Positions 16,988 to 26,337 of a DNA stretch of 40,205 nt are shown piece by piece; within the stretch, counting starts at the first letter, position 1, and every line of letters begins with the position of its first letter. The notes under the pieces were generated by a model that searched no databases, was not told the origin of the DNA, and saw nothing but the letters and a program-made list of their open reading frames with translations. Made by a program: the position numbers and the translations under genes. Location: positions 1-40,205 of the forward strand of contig JARIBI010000038.1 in assembly GCA_029257435.1 (NCBI GenBank), written 5' to 3'. This stretch comes from Sporosarcina sp. (lineage in GTDB: Bacteria > Bacillota > Bacilli > Bacillales_A > Planococcaceae).

Positions 16988-17833
16988 ATGGATACATACA
17001 ATTTTCACGATATGAAACTCACTTGGCTTGACGGGGGCGTCAACTATTTGGATGGGGGAACGATGTTTGGCGTAGTTCCTAAAGCCATGTGGGCTAAAAA
17101 GTATGCACCTGATGAGAACAACTTGATTGAATTACGAACAGATCCAATCTTACTTCAATTCAAAGGGAAAAACTTGCTGATCGATTCTGGTATCGGAAAA
17201 GGAAAGCTTGATGAAAAGAAAAGGCGTAACTTAGGAATCCGCGCAGAAACTAGAGTTGCAGAAAGTCTTTCTGAGCTCAACTTAACTGGAGCAGACATCG
17301 ACATGGTACTCATGACGCATTTGCATAATGATCATGCAGCTGGCCTGACGGAATGGCAAAATGACAGGCTCGTTTCTGTTTTTCCGAATGCCGAGATCTA
17401 CGTTTCGCAAATTGAATGGGATGAAATGCGTAACCCGAACATTCGCTCAAGAAATACGTATTTCAAAGAAAACTGGGAGCCAATCCAAGACCAAGTGAAG
17501 CCTTTTGAGAAAGAGTTTTCACCTCTGCAAGGAATTACAATGGTTCACACAGGCGGGCACAGTGACGGGCACAGCATTATCCGCCTTGAGCAAGACGGGG
17601 AGACGATGATCCACATGGCTGACATTATGCCTACACATGCGCACAGTAACCCGTTATGGGTGCTGGCGTTCGATGACTACCCGATGGACTCCATCTTCGC
17701 TAAAAAGAAGCTCATGAAAGAAGCACGTCAGGAAGGTCATCGTTTCTTCTTCTACCATGACGCCGTTTATCGGGTCGTTCGCTTCGATGAAACCGGGAAA
17801 AATGTCGTTGAGTCAGTTGAAAGAACTCGTTGA
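16988..17833 (+). CDS. ytnP: Metallo-beta-lactamase-fold lactonase YtnP
   Basis: Two-zinc hydrolase of the AHL-lactonase group. The metal motif HLHNDH gives H111, H113, D115 and H116, with further ligands in [10 protein letters not shown] and in [12 protein letters not shown]. subtilis YtnP degrades acyl-homoserine and Streptomyces signalling lactones. 281 aa matches. AAAAGGGG precedes the ATG. Gene order trmB-ytnP is close to that of B. subtilis. The natural substrate here is inferred from the family. Confidence 0.9.
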   Translation: MDTYNFHDMKLTWLDGGVNYLDGGTMFGVVPKAMWAKKYAPDENNLIELRTDPILLQFKGKNLLIDSGIGKGKLDEKKRRNLGIRAETRVAESLSELNLTGADIDMVLMTHLHNDHAAGLTEWQNDRLVSVFPNAEIYVSQIEWDEMRNPNIRSRNTYFKENWEPIQDQVKPFEKEFSPLQGITMVHTGGHSDGHSIIRLEQDGETMIHMADIMPTHAHSNPLWVLAFDDYPMDSIFAKKKLMKEARQEGHRFFFYHDAVYRVVRFDETGKNVVESVERTR

Positions 17834-17910
17834 CTAGCATAACCGAAACGGATGCTGTATGAAGAACGGCAACATTGTCAACGTATTAATTCTTTTTAGG
17901 CAAATATAAA

Positions 17911-17962
17911 AGGGTTGTTCCAAGTAGTCGGTTTACCTGACTATTTGGGACAGCCCTTATTC
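17911..17962. terminator. Long bidirectional terminator
   Basis: A 19-bp stem (AGGGTTGTTCCAAGTAGTC with GACTATTTGGGACAGCCCT, some G-T pairs) and an 8-9-base loop lie between the converging ytnP and ytzB. The stem at 17911-17957 is followed by TTATT. Confidence 0.75.
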
Positions 17963-17985
17963 AATACCGGAAAGAACTATGGTGA

Positions 17986-18300
17986 TTAATTTTTAACAAG
18001 CTCGACAACTGTGCCTGTTTTAGCATCTGCTGCAAATTCATATTGTTCCAATATGCCATTTTTAATACGTGATACTCCGCCTCTGTAAACATTCATAGAA
18101 ATGACGTTATTCGTGAATGGCTCAGTTTTCATCACAATCCATGAACCATCGATTGGACCTTCTTTTTTAAATGCATCTTTTACTGTTTTTAATACTTGCT
18201 CAGCTGGAACAGCAGAGTTTGCACGATCTACGGCTCCTTTGACGACTAATCCTGCAGCTGCTCCGGTCAGAACGCCGGCTGCAAATTCTTTGAACTTCAT
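17986..18300 (-). CDS. ytzB: Small PepSY-type protein (YtzB-like)
   Basis: 104-residue protein. An N-terminal weakly hydrophobic Gly/Ala-rich segment (FAAGVLTGAAAGLVVKGAV, residues 5-23) could be a membrane anchor or uncleaved signal. The remainder is one PepSY-like unit: EQVLKTVKDAFKK helix, WIVMKTEPF strand, then ILEQYEFAADAKTGTVVELVK. PepSY units bind or inhibit peptidases. It lies divergent from the aminopeptidase ytoP, as in B. subtilis, so a link with peptidase control is possible but unproven. AGGAGTGCTGTCCGT precedes the ATG. Confidence 0.8.
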   Translation of the reverse strand: MKFKEFAAGVLTGAAAGLVVKGAVDRANSAVPAEQVLKTVKDAFKKEGPIDGSWIVMKTEPFTNNVISMNVYRGGVSRIKNGILEQYEFAADAKTGTVVELVKN

Positions 18301-18405
18301 ACGGACAGCACTCCTTACTAGTCATTTTAATAAGTGTATCATACCACTTTCAATTTGAATAAGCGAGACTACTCACTCTATTCTTTCGGATGACGAACTA
18401 GACAA

Positions 18406-18435
18406 TTGGTAATTTCGACTGAATTGTTCTACAAT
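18406..18435 (+). promoter_or_regulatory. Predicted sigma-A promoter for ytoP
   Basis: TTGGTA at 18406-18411, an 18-base spacer and TACAAT at 18430-18435, 38 bases before the ATG. Confidence 0.5.
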
Positions 18436-18473
18436 ACGTAATGTACATAATTTAAAGTGGAGGTAATCCTTTT

Positions 18474-19547
18474 ATGAATAACGAAACTCTTGCAATGTTT
18501 AAAACGCTAACAGAATTACCAGGTGCGCCCGGAAATGAGCATGCGGTACGTAACTATTTACGCGGCGAGCTTGAAAAATATTCGGATGAAATGATTCAAG
18601 ACAACTTGGGAGGCATCTTTGGTGTTCGTAAAGGACCTGAGAACAGCCCTAAAATAATGGTAGCTGGACATATGGATGAAGTCGGTTTCATGATTACAGG
18701 AATTACGGAAAATGGAATGCTTCGTTTCCAAACACTTGGCGGCTGGTGGAACCAAGTCATGCTCGCACAACGTGTTGAAATTATTACAGACAAACGTGTA
18801 ATTCCAGGCGTTATCGGTTCCATTCCTCCACATCTTTTGACCGATGAACAGCGCGCGAAGCCAATGGACGTTAAAAATATGCTGATTGACATCGGTGCTG
18901 ATGATCTGGAAGATGCAAAGCGCATCGGAATCCGTCCGGGTCAACAAGCGGTACCGGTTTGTCCGTTCACACCGATGGCGAACGAGAAAAAGATTATGGC
19001 TAAGGCTTGGGATAACCGATACGGCTGCGGTCTAGCACTAGAATTATTGAAGGAAGTCAAAGGTATAGATCTTCCAAACCAACTTTTCTCAGGGGCAACC
19101 GTAATGGAAGAAGTCGGATTGCGTGGAGCTCAAACAGCTGCAAATATGATTAATCCTGATTTGTTCTTTGGACTTGATGCAAGCCCTGCAAACGATATGT
19201 CCGGAAGTAAGACGGAATTTGGGCAGCTGGGCAAAGGTACACTGTTGCGTATTTTGGATAGAACGATGATTACGCATCGCGGGATCCGCGAATTCATCCT
19301 TGATACGGCAGAAACACATAACATTCCATATCAGTATTTCGTTTCACAAGGCGGAACAGATGCAGGGAAAGTCCATATTTCAAACGAAGGTGTACCGAGT
19401 GCGATCATCGGCATTTGTTCTCGTTACATTCACACATCTTCATCAATCATTCATACCGATGATTACGCAGCAGCAAAAGAACTTCTTGTGAAATTGATAA
19501 CGACGTGTGACAAAACAACTCTTGAAACAATTAAACAAAACGCGTAA
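18474..19547 (+). CDS. ytoP: M42-family aminopeptidase (YtoP)
   Basis: Cobalt/zinc-dependent glutamyl- or deblocking-type aminopeptidase of family M42. Metal and catalytic residues seen are H66 in [12 protein letters not shown]181 in AWDNRYGCG, the glutamate pair E213-E214 in [11 protein letters not shown]236 in [10 protein letters not shown] and H320 in [14 protein letters not shown] is the substrate loop. These enzymes usually form dodecameric tetrahedra in the cytoplasm that trim peptides. 357 aa, normal. GTGGAGGTAATCC precedes the ATG. It has its own promoter and ends at a palindromic terminator. Confidence 0.93.
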   Translation: MNNETLAMFKTLTELPGAPGNEHAVRNYLRGELEKYSDEMIQDNLGGIFGVRKGPENSPKIMVAGHMDEVGFMITGITENGMLRFQTLGGWWNQVMLAQRVEIITDKRVIPGVIGSIPPHLLTDEQRAKPMDVKNMLIDIGADDLEDAKRIGIRPGQQAVPVCPFTPMANEKKIMAKAWDNRYGCGLALELLKEVKGIDLPNQLFSGATVMEEVGLRGAQTAANMINPDLFFGLDASPANDMSGSKTEFGQLGKGTLLRILDRTMITHRGIREFILDTAETHNIPYQYFVSQGGTDAGKVHISNEGVPSAIIGICSRYIHTSSSIIHTDDYAAAKELLVKLITTCDKTTLETIKQNA

Positions 19548-19571
19548 TTTCGATTTGCCAAGCAATCATTT

Positions 19572-19615
19572 AAAAGCAGTGGGTAACAGATGTACATCTG
19601 TTACCCACTGCTTTT
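19572..19615. terminator. Perfect 44-bp palindromic terminator
   Basis: The 44 bases are an exact inverted repeat with 22-base arms and no spacer, beginning AAAAGCAGTGGG and ending CCCACTGCTTTT. It ends in AAAA/TTTT on both strands, so it fits a strong terminator after ytoP. Confidence 0.8.
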
Positions 19616-19719
19616 CACTGCGAAAACAGGCACAATCCTGTAATATGCGGTTCTGATGGTTGCGCGGATATGTGCTGACAGCTAAACTAAACATATTGTA
19701 TTGAAACGGAGGCGAAGGC

Positions 19720-20238
19720 GTGATCAGGAAAACTACCTGCTTTATAACAGCAGCACTTTTGGTACTCGTTTTGACAGCATGCGGACGAACTGTTGAAGAG
19801 AGAACGGACGAAGCGATGCAAGCAGCGCGAGATGCATTTGAGATGAACCGTAAACAACCGACGGAATCTATAGATAAGGTCGAATTCTATAAGCCGGTTG
19901 GCTGGAAAGCAGATATGATGAAAGAAGAACACACACTTTTGATATCGAAACGAAGTCAAACTTATACAGCGCAATATAATCCGAATGCTAAACAAGACTC
20001 CCATGCGTATTATGAGTTGCTGATGGCGGATACTAGTAAAGAATTTATCCAGCAGCAAACCTTTTCGGATGCGGGCGTATTTGGATTTGCAGCAATTAGC
20101 GCACATGGCGATTCTTCAGTTGAGGTCGTAACGGGCACCGGTCCTGTTCAAGTGACGGCAATTGTACCAAAGGAAGATTTAGTTGCAGCCATCGAGCGCA
20201 TGATGGAAATCGCACGTTCTGTAAAAATAGCATCATAA
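19720..20238 (+). CDS. Uncharacterised lipoprotein (172 aa)
   Basis: Signal peptide with basic MIRK, a hydrophobic core (CFITAALLVLVLTA) and a lipobox LTAC with C21 as the lipidated cysteine, so the mature protein should be anchored on the outer face of the membrane. The mature part begins with a charged helix (EERTDEAMQAARDAFEMN) and continues with a beta-rich domain (VEFYKPVGWKAD, then TLLISKRSQTYTAQYNP). No catalytic motif is seen and I do not recognise the family. GTG start at 19720 with GGAGGCGAAGGC upstream. It occupies the position of the thioredoxin-like ytpP, 30 bases before ytpQ, and probably shares its transcript. Confidence 0.8.
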   Translation: MIRKTTCFITAALLVLVLTACGRTVEERTDEAMQAARDAFEMNRKQPTESIDKVEFYKPVGWKADMMKEEHTLLISKRSQTYTAQYNPNAKQDSHAYYELLMADTSKEFIQQQTFSDAGVFGFAAISAHGDSSVEVVTGTGPVQVTAIVPKEDLVAAIERMMEIARSVKIAS

Positions 20239-20268
20239 AAATTATTTACTTAAGGAGAGGTGAAAACG

Positions 20269-21087
20269 TTGAAATCAGAACAATTAGTGGAAGAACTGAA
20301 AAAGCGGCTTTCTTCTCAACACTTTGAATGGAAGTTCGATAAAAAAGCAGATCGAGTTCGTCTAGATCATAACGGGCTACATAGGGGAATGGATATATCC
20401 CTTCCAGAAATTCTGGCAAAGTACGAATTAAAACAGGATGCAGCTATTGATGAAATTGTCTACACCATTCAAGAGACATTCAATGCAATGGAGGCAGAAC
20501 AACAACAAGGGTTCGATGCGGATTCCACCATTCTTCCTGTTATTCGTTCAACGTCATTTCCAAAACAATCAAAAGCGGGCAGTCCATTTTTAATGAAAGA
20601 ACACACAGCTGAAACTGCAATCTATTATGCATTGGACCAAGGGAAAACGTATCGTCTTATTGATGAGGGCATGCTTTCAGAACTGGGGAAAACAGAAAAA
20701 GAAATTACTGAAGCCGCATTATTTAATGCCCGAAAACTGCCGACAGATGTTAAAGTAGATGAAGTAGCTGGCAATAAATATTATTTCCTGAACATAAATG
20801 ATGGATATGATGCAAGCCGAATATTGAATGCTGCATTTTTGAAAGAGATGGCGACTCGCATTGACGGTCATATGACGGTCTCTGTGCCTCACCAAGATGT
20901 ATTGATCATCGGTGATATACAAAATGACACGGGATATGATGTTCTTGCGCAAATGACGATGCACTTCTTTACGACAGGAACAGTGCCGATTACGTCATTA
21001 TCATTCCTCTATAACGATGGGGAGCTTGAACCTATCTTCATTATGGCTAAAAATCGTGTGGCAGAAAAAGGAGAGAAAAAGAAATGA
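20269..21087 (+). CDS. ytpQ: DUF1444 protein YtpQ
   Basis: 272-residue cytoplasmic protein of the YtpQ (DUF1444) family, function unknown. Family-like blocks include FDKKADRVRLDHNG near the start, ILPVIRSTSFP in the middle and QMTMHFFTTGTVPITSLSFLYNDGE near the end (the longest blocks only partly quoted). The start is the TTG at 20269 with AAGGAGAGG ending 8 bases before it; a GTG at 20260 overlaps this SD and is unlikely. Its stop overlaps the ATG of ytpR (ATGA), a coupling also seen in B. subtilis. Confidence 0.88.
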   Translation: MKSEQLVEELKKRLSSQHFEWKFDKKADRVRLDHNGLHRGMDISLPEILAKYELKQDAAIDEIVYTIQETFNAMEAEQQQGFDADSTILPVIRSTSFPKQSKAGSPFLMKEHTAETAIYYALDQGKTYRLIDEGMLSELGKTEKEITEAALFNARKLPTDVKVDEVAGNKYYFLNINDGYDASRILNAAFLKEMATRIDGHMTVSVPHQDVLIIGDIQNDTGYDVLAQMTMHFFTTGTVPITSLSFLYNDGELEPIFIMAKNRVAEKGEKKK

Positions 21088-21689
21088 ACGTCTTTATTAA
21101 CAAAAATGGTGTAGGTGACGTGTTGATGGTACAACTGACAACAGAACGTCCTGAGCAATCAGAAATTGAAACTAAAGGTGATATTACGCTTATTAAGTCA
21201 ACACAAGACGGAAACGCAGTAGCGTTGAACGTATTTAACGCTACTCAATACGTTGGGGAACATGCAGATGGATCGATCGAATTAACACCTGACCTTGTTG
21301 CGAAGATTCAGGAAGCGCTTGAAAAGAATGGCGTTTCACTTGAACTTAATGTAGATTTCAGTCCGAAATTTGTTGTTGGTCACGTTGTTTCAAAAGAAAA
21401 ACATCCGAATGCGGACAAGCTCAATATTTGCACAGTCAACGTGGGCAGTGAAACATTACAAATCGTTTGCGGGGCACCGAATGTTGAAAGTGACCAAAAA
21501 GTTGTCGTAGCAAAAGTAGGGGCAGTAATGCCATCTGGCATGATCATTCGCGACGCGGAACTGCGCGGAGTTCCCTCTTCAGGAATGATTTGTTCTGCAA
21601 AAGAATTAGACCTGCCAGATGCACCTGCAGAAAAAGGGATTCTCGTTTTAGCCGCGGACGCTGAAGTAGGAAGCGCATTTACAAAATAA
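21084..21689 (+). CDS. ytpR: tRNA-binding-domain protein YtpR
   Basis: A small N-terminal domain is followed by an OB-fold tRNA-binding domain of the EMAP/PheT type (about residues 91-200). Landmarks are FVVGHVVSKEKHPNADKLNI, LQIVCGAPNV, VVVAKVGAVMPSG and GVPSSGMICSAKEL. It resembles the N-terminus of phenylalanyl-tRNA synthetase beta chain standing alone. Its partner in the cell is unknown; it may assist tRNA handling. 201 aa, normal. The 4-base overlap with ytpQ indicates coupled translation; a terminator follows at once. Confidence 0.92.
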   Translation: MNVFINKNGVGDVLMVQLTTERPEQSEIETKGDITLIKSTQDGNAVALNVFNATQYVGEHADGSIELTPDLVAKIQEALEKNGVSLELNVDFSPKFVVGHVVSKEKHPNADKLNICTVNVGSETLQIVCGAPNVESDQKVVVAKVGAVMPSGMIIRDAELRGVPSSGMICSAKELDLPDAPAEKGILVLAADAEVGSAFTK

Positions 21690-21700
21690 AAAAGAATCCT

Positions 21701-21735
21701 AACAGAGAAGCTAGTAGAGTTCTCTGTTTTTTTTA
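21701..21735 (+). terminator. Terminator after ytpR
   Basis: ACAGAGAA and TTCTCTGT stem with a 10-base loop and eight T. Confidence 0.85.
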
Positions 21736-21829
21736 TGGAAATTTAATTAAAACGAGAGTACTTTTGATCATAAATACCGGTCGGAGCGACTTTAAATCCA
21801 ATTTCGTATACTCGCCAGCACACGACTAT

Positions 21830-21859
21830 TTGATTTTACCCTAGTTTTTCTGCTAAAAT
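21830..21859 (+). promoter_or_regulatory. Predicted sigma-A promoter for sftA
   Basis: TTGATT at 21830-21835, an 18-base spacer and TAAAAT at 21854-21859, about 30 bases before the GTG. Confidence 0.5.
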
Positions 21860-21888
21860 AGGTTGATTGAAATGAAAAGAGTGATAGA

Positions 21889-24657
21889 GTGAGCTGGATA
21901 AAAAAAACGATGAGCCGCTTGTTTGGCTCCGAATCTGATGATGAATTACAAGACTTGAAAGATGAGACGTTTGAAGAAGTCTCCGATGAAGTTAGTGACT
22001 ACAAACAACCGCAAGACACAAACTCGCCGCAGCGGCCGGCATTTAGATTTCCTATGATTACTGATGCTGAAATTTATGGATGGGATGAAGACCCTGACGA
22101 ACTTGTACAAATAAAGAAGCAAGAATCGCTTCCAGTAGAAAATAAGGACACATCTGAAACGACACCATTATACAAAAATAATAGATGGCCCGCAGAACCG
22201 CCTATTGGTGAAATCCATAGAGCGGGAAGCAGAACGAAATATAAGGAACAGCCTGAACGCACTAAAACGGATCAGCCAAAAGTGGTCAAGCAAGTGGAAC
22301 GTAAATCCGCAATTGTAAAACCACGTACGAACAAGCCGTTTACACCAACGGAAGTGCCTTCACCTGTTTATGGATTTTCACAACCTAAGCGTGCTTCGGT
22401 AAAAATTGAACACGAAATCACATCCAATTACGATAATCAACCTGATACAAAGAAAGTACCGCCATCGAATCTCTTTTTACCTAAAGAAGTTTTGCCGTCG
22501 GGAAGAAAAATCGGGGCACCAGTTATAGAGGATTTGAATTCTCTGCCCGATGTTGAACCTGAAAACGGAGTGAATGATGTATTTGAAGGGCAACCTGAAT
22601 CTTCTTCATCAGTGGCTGATCAGCCGAAAGCAGATGTTGTTGAAATACAGGACAGAAATCTGCTAATTTCAACGACAGATCAGTTGCGAGCTGAAATTGA
22701 TCATGAACACACAGTGCAAGAAGAAACCATTTCAGATCACGTACAAGTTGCAGTTTTAGAACCTGATAGCGAAGTACTTGATCAAGAGATTCTTTATAGG
22801 AAAGATTTTGCCCCTGAAGTATTAGAAGAACAAGAGACAGATGAAGAGCATACAGAGCAAGATGACCCTGTAAGTGGTGCCCTTGAGGTGTTACGTGTTG
22901 AGGACATGCAAGAAGGGGAAACAGACTCTCATTCAGAACCAGAAAAAGCTTCTGATGAAAAGATTGTTCCTTTTAACGTTGTCATGTTGAAATCAGACAA
23001 AGAAAAGCAGCACTTACGGGCACTTTCTATAACTGATGTACCAACATACAAAGAACCTGCCAGTGTGCCTGTGCATAAAGAGGAGCCGGCTGCTGTTAGC
23101 AAGGGAATCCAGTTTGCAAATACAGGAACTCAGAATGGAAGCAATCAGCCAGTCGGAGCGGTTCAACCGCCACCCTTGAGCATCGCAGCGCTTCCTGAAG
23201 AAACAGAGGAAGAGGAGCAGCAGGTGCTGCCTCACTATGTATTCCCTTCAATGGAAGAGTTATTGCCAGCTGAAGAACAGCAGGAAGATACGGAATGGCT
23301 CACTTCACAATCTGAAAAACTAGTCGAAGCCCTTTCTCATTTTGCTGTGGAAGCTGACATATTAGAAGCAGTTCAAGGGCCGACAGTAACTCGTTTTGAA
23401 CTGACCGTCGGATTTGGAACTAAAGTCAGCAAGGTTCGCAATTTAACCGATGATCTTAAATTAGCGCTTGCGGCAGAAGATATCCGGATCCAGGCTCCTA
23501 TTCCTGGTACAAGCTCCATCGGAATTGAAATACCAAATCGGACAACTCGTCCTGTACGCATTTCCGAAGTTATTGATACCGAGAAGTTTTCGAGTTCTGA
23601 GTCACCGCTTGAAGCGGTTCTTGGACTGAGTTTAACAGGTGAGCCTGTGACAATTGACTTACGGAAAATGCCCCATGGAATGATTGCAGGAGCAACAGGT
23701 TCCGGAAAATCAGTATGCATCAATTCGATTCTTGTAAGCTTGTTATACAAAGCAACCCCTTCAGAACTTAAAATGATGCTAATTGACCCTAAAATGGTGG
23801 AGTTAGCTCCTTTCAATGGCATACCGCATCTGATTAGCCCAGTGATCACGGATGTAAAGGCTGCAACTGCCGCGCTGAAATGGGCTGTCGATGAGATGGA
23901 ACGCCGCTATGAGCTGTTTGCGCATGCAGGTGCAAGAAATATTGAACGATATAACCAAATGGCGGAAGCAAATCGCCAGTTCTCTCAAAAGATGCCGTAT
24001 CTGCTTATCGTAATTGATGAGCTTGCGGATTTAATGATGGTTGCACCAAATGATGTGGAAGTTTCAATCAGCCGAATCGCACAAAAAGCCCGTGCATGTG
24101 GAATTCACTTGATAATCGCAACTCAGCGACCGTCTGTTGACGTGATTACTGGAATTATCAAGGCCAACATTCCAACTCGGATTGCATTTGCGGTGTCCTC
24201 TCAAATCGATTCCCGTACGATTATCGACGGAGCAGGTGCTGAGCGCCTTCTTGGAAGGGGCGACATGCTTTATATCGGGAATGGACAATCTTCTCCTATT
24301 CGCTTACAAGGGACATTTGTAACAGATGATGAAATTGAAAGCATTATTGAGCATGTGAAAAGTGAAGCAGCGCCGGAATACTTATTCGGTCAGGAAGATT
24401 TACTGGCCGCTGTTGTAGAAGAAGAGGAATCTGACCCATTGTTTACGCAGGCTTGTTCATTCATCATTGAACAGGGGAGTGCATCGACTTCACTGATGCA
24501 GCGTCATTTTAGTATTGGCTACAATCGAGCCGCAAAGATTATGGATCGAATGGAAGCACATGGTTTCATCTCTGAACAACGGGGCAGCCGTTCACGGGAT
24601 GTCTATTTAACAGAAGCCGACTTAGAGGCATTTCTGAATCCTGATCATGAAGCATAA
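21889..24657 (+). CDS. sftA: Septal DNA translocase SftA (FtsK/SpoIIIE family)
   Basis: 922-residue soluble member of the FtsK family that clears chromosome DNA from the closing septum in Bacillus. There is no membrane segment, unlike SpoIIIE. A short conserved N-terminus (SWIKKTMSRLFG) is followed by a long acidic, probably disordered linker to about residue 440. The motor domains follow: Walker A AGATGSGKS at about 600-608, Walker B LLIVIDELADLM at about 705-716, and IIATQRPSVDVITG. The C-terminal gamma winged helix (845-915, with SIGYNRAAKIMDRMEAHGFI) should read KOPS/SRS-type DNA signals. The GTG start has a weak site (AAGAGTGATAGA). Confidence 0.93.
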   Translation: MSWIKKTMSRLFGSESDDELQDLKDETFEEVSDEVSDYKQPQDTNSPQRPAFRFPMITDAEIYGWDEDPDELVQIKKQESLPVENKDTSETTPLYKNNRWPAEPPIGEIHRAGSRTKYKEQPERTKTDQPKVVKQVERKSAIVKPRTNKPFTPTEVPSPVYGFSQPKRASVKIEHEITSNYDNQPDTKKVPPSNLFLPKEVLPSGRKIGAPVIEDLNSLPDVEPENGVNDVFEGQPESSSSVADQPKADVVEIQDRNLLISTTDQLRAEIDHEHTVQEETISDHVQVAVLEPDSEVLDQEILYRKDFAPEVLEEQETDEEHTEQDDPVSGALEVLRVEDMQEGETDSHSEPEKASDEKIVPFNVVMLKSDKEKQHLRALSITDVPTYKEPASVPVHKEEPAAVSKGIQFANTGTQNGSNQPVGAVQPPPLSIAALPEETEEEEQQVLPHYVFPSMEELLPAEEQQEDTEWLTSQSEKLVEALSHFAVEADILEAVQGPTVTRFELTVGFGTKVSKVRNLTDDLKLALAAEDIRIQAPIPGTSSIGIEIPNRTTRPVRISEVIDTEKFSSSESPLEAVLGLSLTGEPVTIDLRKMPHGMIAGATGSGKSVCINSILVSLLYKATPSELKMMLIDPKMVELAPFNGIPHLISPVITDVKAATAALKWAVDEMERRYELFAHAGARNIERYNQMAEANRQFSQKMPYLLIVIDELADLMMVAPNDVEVSISRIAQKARACGIHLIIATQRPSVDVITGIIKANIPTRIAFAVSSQIDSRTIIDGAGAERLLGRGDMLYIGNGQSSPIRLQGTFVTDDEIESIIEHVKSEAAPEYLFGQEDLLAAVVEEEESDPLFTQACSFIIEQGSASTSLMQRHFSIGYNRAAKIMDRMEAHGFISEQRGSRSRDVYLTEADLEAFLNPDHEA

Positions 24658-24734
24658 GATTAGAAATATGAACATACAACACGAATTAGCAATGAGAGAT
24701 ATTAGGGAACTGTTTGCTCCCAGGAGGTTGCACA

Positions 24735-26048
24735 ATGACGAAATTTCACTTTACAGGTATTAAAGGATCAGGAATGAGCTCACTCGCTCAAATTCTTCAT
24801 GATTCATCAAACGAAGTTCAAGGATCTGATGTGGAAAAGCACTTTTTCACAGAGGAACCTCTTCATGAACGTTCTATTAAGGTACTCCCTTTCAGTGAAG
24901 ACAATATTACTGAAGGACTTACAATAATTGCAGGAAATGCATTCCCAGATACACATCCGGAATTAGTGAAGGCGCGTGAACTTGGGCTGGATGTCATTCG
25001 TTATCATGATTTTTTGGCTGATTACATGAAACAATCTGTTTCTGTAGCGGTAACAGGCACGCACGGAAAAACGTCCACGACGGGGTTACTGGCACATGTT
25101 CTAACCGGTTTTGCACCCATTTCTTATTTAATTGGAGATGGTACAGGTAAAGGCGTTCAAGACAGCGACTTTTTTGTATTTGAGTCATGTGAATACAAAC
25201 GGCATTTCTTAGCGTACGAACCGGATTATGCAATCATCACGAATATCGATTACGATCATCCGGACTATTTTAAAGACATGGAAGACGTATTGAATGCATT
25301 TGGTGATATGGCATTAAATGTGAAAAAAGCGATTATCGCATGCGGGGATGACTCGAACTGCCTGGCCATTCAAGCAAATGTTCCAGTTGTGCTCTATGGT
25401 CTTGGAGAGGGAAATGATTTTAGTGCCTCTAATATTGTAAAGAGCGCTGAAGGCACTTCTTTTGATGTGTTTGTACGCAACGAATTCTATCATTCTTTCA
25501 CAATTCCGATGCCTGGAGACCATGCAATTAAAAACGCATTGGCAGTCATTGCGCTTTGCCAGTATGAAGGATTAGAACCCAATATTGTCGCAGAACGTCT
25601 AAAGAGTTTCGATGGTGTGAAACGCAGATTCACTCAAATTAAAACCGACAACGCCATTCTAATCGATGACTATGCACATCATCCAACGGAAATTCGTGCA
25701 ACACTTCAGTCCGCAAGACAGAAGTATCCTGACCGTGAAATCGTTGCAGTTTTCCAGCCGCATACGTTTTCAAGAACGGCTGCACTATTGAACGAATTTG
25801 CAGAAAGTCTTGCTGAAGCCGACCAAGTTTACTTATGTGATATATTTGGATCTGCACGGGAGAAATCAGGTACGCTGACAGTGGATGATTTGGCTGAGAA
25901 AATCCCTGGTTCTGAACATTTGATGCTAGATGCTATTGAAGCACTTGATGGACATGAAGAAGCTGTGTTTTTGTTTATGGGCGCAGGGGACGTACAAAAG
26001 TATTTGAATGCTTATCAGCAACATATCGCTGAACAGAAGACAGTCTGA
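24735..26048 (+). CDS. murC: UDP-N-acetylmuramate--L-alanine ligase
   Basis: Cytoplasmic ATP-dependent ligase adding L-alanine to UDP-MurNAc, the first peptide step of peptidoglycan. The N-terminal nucleotide fold has [15 protein letters not shown] and the ATP loop is GTHGKTS at residues 108-114. [10 protein letters not shown] and [10 protein letters not shown] are further Mur-ligase landmarks. The start is the ATG at 24735 with AGGAGG eight bases upstream; an upstream in-frame ATG lacks one. 437 aa, normal. It follows sftA by 77 bases, as in B. subtilis. Confidence 0.96.
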   Translation: MTKFHFTGIKGSGMSSLAQILHDSSNEVQGSDVEKHFFTEEPLHERSIKVLPFSEDNITEGLTIIAGNAFPDTHPELVKARELGLDVIRYHDFLADYMKQSVSVAVTGTHGKTSTTGLLAHVLTGFAPISYLIGDGTGKGVQDSDFFVFESCEYKRHFLAYEPDYAIITNIDYDHPDYFKDMEDVLNAFGDMALNVKKAIIACGDDSNCLAIQANVPVVLYGLGEGNDFSASNIVKSAEGTSFDVFVRNEFYHSFTIPMPGDHAIKNALAVIALCQYEGLEPNIVAERLKSFDGVKRRFTQIKTDNAILIDDYAHHPTEIRATLQSARQKYPDREIVAVFQPHTFSRTAALLNEFAESLAEADQVYLCDIFGSAREKSGTLTVDDLAEKIPGSEHLMLDAIEALDGHEEAVFLFMGAGDVQKYLNAYQQHIAEQKTV

Positions 26049-26078
26049 TTAATTTAATCAGGCTGTTTTCTTTTTTTT
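26040..26078 (+). terminator. murC terminator
   Basis: ACAGTCTGATTAA and TTAATCAGGCTGT form the stem with one mismatch, then a T-rich run. It overlaps the murC stop. Confidence 0.85.
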
Positions 26079-26143
26079 GAACAAATCTTGATTTTTTAAA
26101 AGGAAATCCTGAGTTGTTGTCGAAAATGAAAACTAAGGTTAAA

Positions 26144-26169
26144 GTTTAGCCTGAAGAGTGTCAGGGTAA
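26144..26169 (+). promoter_or_regulatory. Predicted sigma-B promoter
   Basis: GTTTAG at 26144-26149, a 14-base spacer and GGGTAA at 26164-26169 match the sigma-B pattern GTTTAA-N12-15-GGGTAT with one mismatch per box. The downstream gene is a YtxH protein, and B. subtilis ytxGH is sigma-B controlled. Confidence 0.65.
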
Positions 26170-26337
26170 AAGTACTCATAAGATCGTTGACAGGGAGGAG
26201 TGAACTGCTTCAATCTGTTGTACATAACGGAAAGTCGCTGGAATGTAAAATTTCAGCGAAGTTACGAACCGTGCAGACAGAAGAATGCCATTGGACTACT
26301 GACCAACCTAGAAACGTTATTTTAAGGAGGAGATCGC

